A stretch of DNA of 6,575 nucleotides from Chlorobiota bacterium (lineage in GTDB: Bacteria > Bacteroidota > Bacteroidia > Bacteroidales > F082): the NCBI GenBank assembly GCA_030619415.1, contig JAUXBM010000102.1:1-6575 (forward strand), read 5' to 3'. Below the pieces are notes generated by a model that worked only from the letters and a program-made list of their open reading frames with translations, did no database searches and had not been told where the DNA came from. Position numbers and translations under genes: made by a program. Below are positions 5,806 to 6,575 of this stretch, in pieces; positions within the stretch are counted from its first letter, which is position 1, and each line of letters begins with the position of its first letter.

Positions 5806-5859
5806 TTCATTTTACTCAATGGATTGAGTAATTTTACGCAGCTTACTGAGTAAAATGAA
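5806..5859 (+). promoter_or_regulatory. Overlapping inverted repeats covering the nuclease gene start codon
   Basis: Outer repeat: TTCATTTTACTCA (5806-5818) is perfectly complementary to TGAGTAAAATGAA (5847-5859), and the right arm contains the ATG at 5855. Inner repeat: TTACTCAAT (5812-5820), GG, ATTGAGTAA (5823-5831). The two share the segment 5812-5818, so they cannot both form in one RNA. A third palindrome, TTACTGAGTAA, occupies 5843-5853. As DNA this is a cluster of TGAGTAA half-sites (an operator); as RNA it is a pair of alternative hairpins, one of which would bury the start codon. Confidence 0.55.
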
Positions 5860-6487
5860 AATTACCGTAACCGCTGACAACCGTGAGAAAAATTCCGGCA
5901 TCCCGGATATGCTTGCAGCGAAAAATACAAATGTTATTTTTCGGCAACTTTTTGTTGGCGATTATATGATCAATGATGATATTGTCATTGAAAGGAAAAC
6001 GAGTGAAGATTTTGTACAATCCATCATTGACGGACGGCTGTTTAGTCAATGTGCCAAATTAAGGAAATCAGGGGCTATTCCTTTGATTGTAGTTGAGGGA
6101 AACCCTTTTAAAACACTACATAGCATTCGTGCCGAGGCCATAAAAGGCGCGTTGTTATCTGTTAGCCTGTCGTGGCAAATTCCGGTTATCCGTTCTTCCG
6201 GAAAAGAGGACACAGCCCGGCTTATTATCATGGCTTCGCAAAAATATGAAAGCCCTCCTGTTTTTATTCGCCGAAAAGGATTAAAACCCAAAAAAGCACA
6301 AAGACAGCAACACTATGTTGTACAGGGATTTCCGGGAATAGGCCCTGTGTTGGCTCACAAACTTTTACTCGATTTCAAAACCATCGAACAAATTATCCTT
6401 GCCGATGTAAAATCATTGGAAAAAGTGGAGGGCATTGGAAAAGTAAAAGCGACAAAGCTGTTTAAGTTTTTCAGGTCAGGAAGTTAG
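5855..6487 (+). CDS. XPF/Mus81-type (ERCC4 domain) nuclease with tandem helix-hairpin-helix
   Basis: The product has 210 residues. The N-terminal ERCC4 nuclease domain (about 1-135) shows all the hallmarks: D8-x-R10-E11 on the first strand, G35-D36-Y37, and the catalytic signature I45-E46-R47-K48-T-S-E-D52-F. A basic linker (139-150) leads to two helix-hairpin-helix motifs, GFPGIGPVLAHKL (158-170) and VEGIGKVKATKL (191-202), which bind the DNA backbone. Family members are metal-dependent nucleases that cut one strand at branched DNA such as flaps, forks and bubbles, in repair and replication-fork processing. There is no helicase domain, so the architecture matches the short helicase-less archaeal XPF rather than Hef. 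Family members act as dimers. ATG 5855 places the first strand correctly and no other ATG lies upstream in frame. A terminator precedes the gene, so it must have its own promoter, though no good TAnnTTTG is visible. The physiological role in this bacterium is unknown. Confidence 0.9.
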   Translation: MKITVTADNREKNSGIPDMLAAKNTNVIFRQLFVGDYMINDDIVIERKTSEDFVQSIIDGRLFSQCAKLRKSGAIPLIVVEGNPFKTLHSIRAEAIKGALLSVSLSWQIPVIRSSGKEDTARLIIMASQKYESPPVFIRRKGLKPKKAQRQQHYVVQGFPGIGPVLAHKLLLDFKTIEQIILADVKSLEKVEGIGKVKATKLFKFFRSGS

Positions 6488-6498
6488 TTTAGACATTA

Positions 6499-6514
6499 AA
6501 ATGCTTTTGCATTT
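6499..6514 (+). terminator. Weak hairpin after the nuclease gene
   Basis: AAATGC (6499-6504), loop TTTT, GCATTT (6509-6514), followed by a T-rich stretch (CTTATTCCTTATTTTTC). The stem is short and AT-rich, so this is only a possible terminator. Nothing else is recognisable from 6488 to the window end. Confidence 0.35.
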
Positions 6515-6575
6515 CTTATTCCTTATTTTTCTGGTAATATTTTTTTCAGAATTGTAAATTCCGAACTGCGGGTTA

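Noticed and set aside
5843..6049. 68-codon open frame on the minus strand
   Set aside because: It is antisense to the conserved catalytic core of the ERCC4 nuclease, whose frame is clearly the coding one.
6449..6475. LxxFF sequence at the nuclease C-terminus, resembling the end of a PCNA-interacting (PIP) motif
   Set aside because: It is explained by the helix that follows the second HhH hairpin, the Gln of a PIP box is absent, and bacteria have no PCNA.
6549..6575. Possible 3' end of a minus-strand gene entering from the right edge
   Set aside because: A short open stretch ending in TGA is visible, but fewer than ten codons lie in the window, so there is nothing to support coding.

Overview
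The window looks like chromosomal DNA of a Bacteroidota (Bacteroidetes) bacterium, probably an environmental member related to the Bacteroidales/Marinilabiliales. The signs are: start codons preceded by AT-rich leaders with no Shine-Dalgarno sequence; several good matches to the phylum's TTG-N(~20)-TAnnTTTG promoter; a TolC-family protein whose signal peptide ends in S-Q; and intergenic inverted repeats of the 'GTCATTCTGAA...GAAGAATC' kind. The genus assignment is inference only.

Layout. (1) Positions 1-2725 hold an efflux module on the plus strand: the 3' end of a MacB/FtsX-type ABC permease, cut by the window edge, then a TolC-family outer membrane protein. A 147-bp gap carrying a 56-bp palindromic element separates them. 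(2) Positions 2726-3119 hold no gene. They contain two nested-hairpin repeats (2736-2811 and about 2857-2995) and the terminator of the next, leftward gene (3031-3072). (3) Positions 3120-4968 are a divergent pair: a small polytopic membrane protein on the minus strand and, on the plus strand, a seven-transmembrane protein fused to a LuxR-type DNA-binding domain. Their shared 163-bp intergenic region has a recognisable promoter for each direction and repeated ACTACT(T/A)AAGTA palindromes. (4) Positions 5061-5693 encode a typical 2-Cys peroxiredoxin with its own promoter and a rho-independent terminator. (5) Positions 5855-6487 encode a stand-alone XPF/ERCC4-type structure-specific nuclease with tandem helix-hairpin-helix motifs. 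Its start codon lies in one arm of a 13-bp inverted repeat, overlapping a second, 20-bp palindrome. The last 88 bases hold only a weak hairpin.

How the parts work together. The permease and TolC protein probably form two parts of a tripartite exporter; the adaptor and ATPase would lie upstream of the window. The 7TM-LuxR protein is probably a membrane-anchored one-component regulator, and the divergent membrane protein is its most obvious candidate target. Peroxiredoxin (peroxide detoxification) and the ERCC4 nuclease (DNA repair) are adjacent but separated by a terminator, so a shared stress role is only a guess. The two most interesting signals are the operator-like repeats of the divergent pair and the mutually exclusive palindromes over the start of the bacterial XPF-like nuclease.
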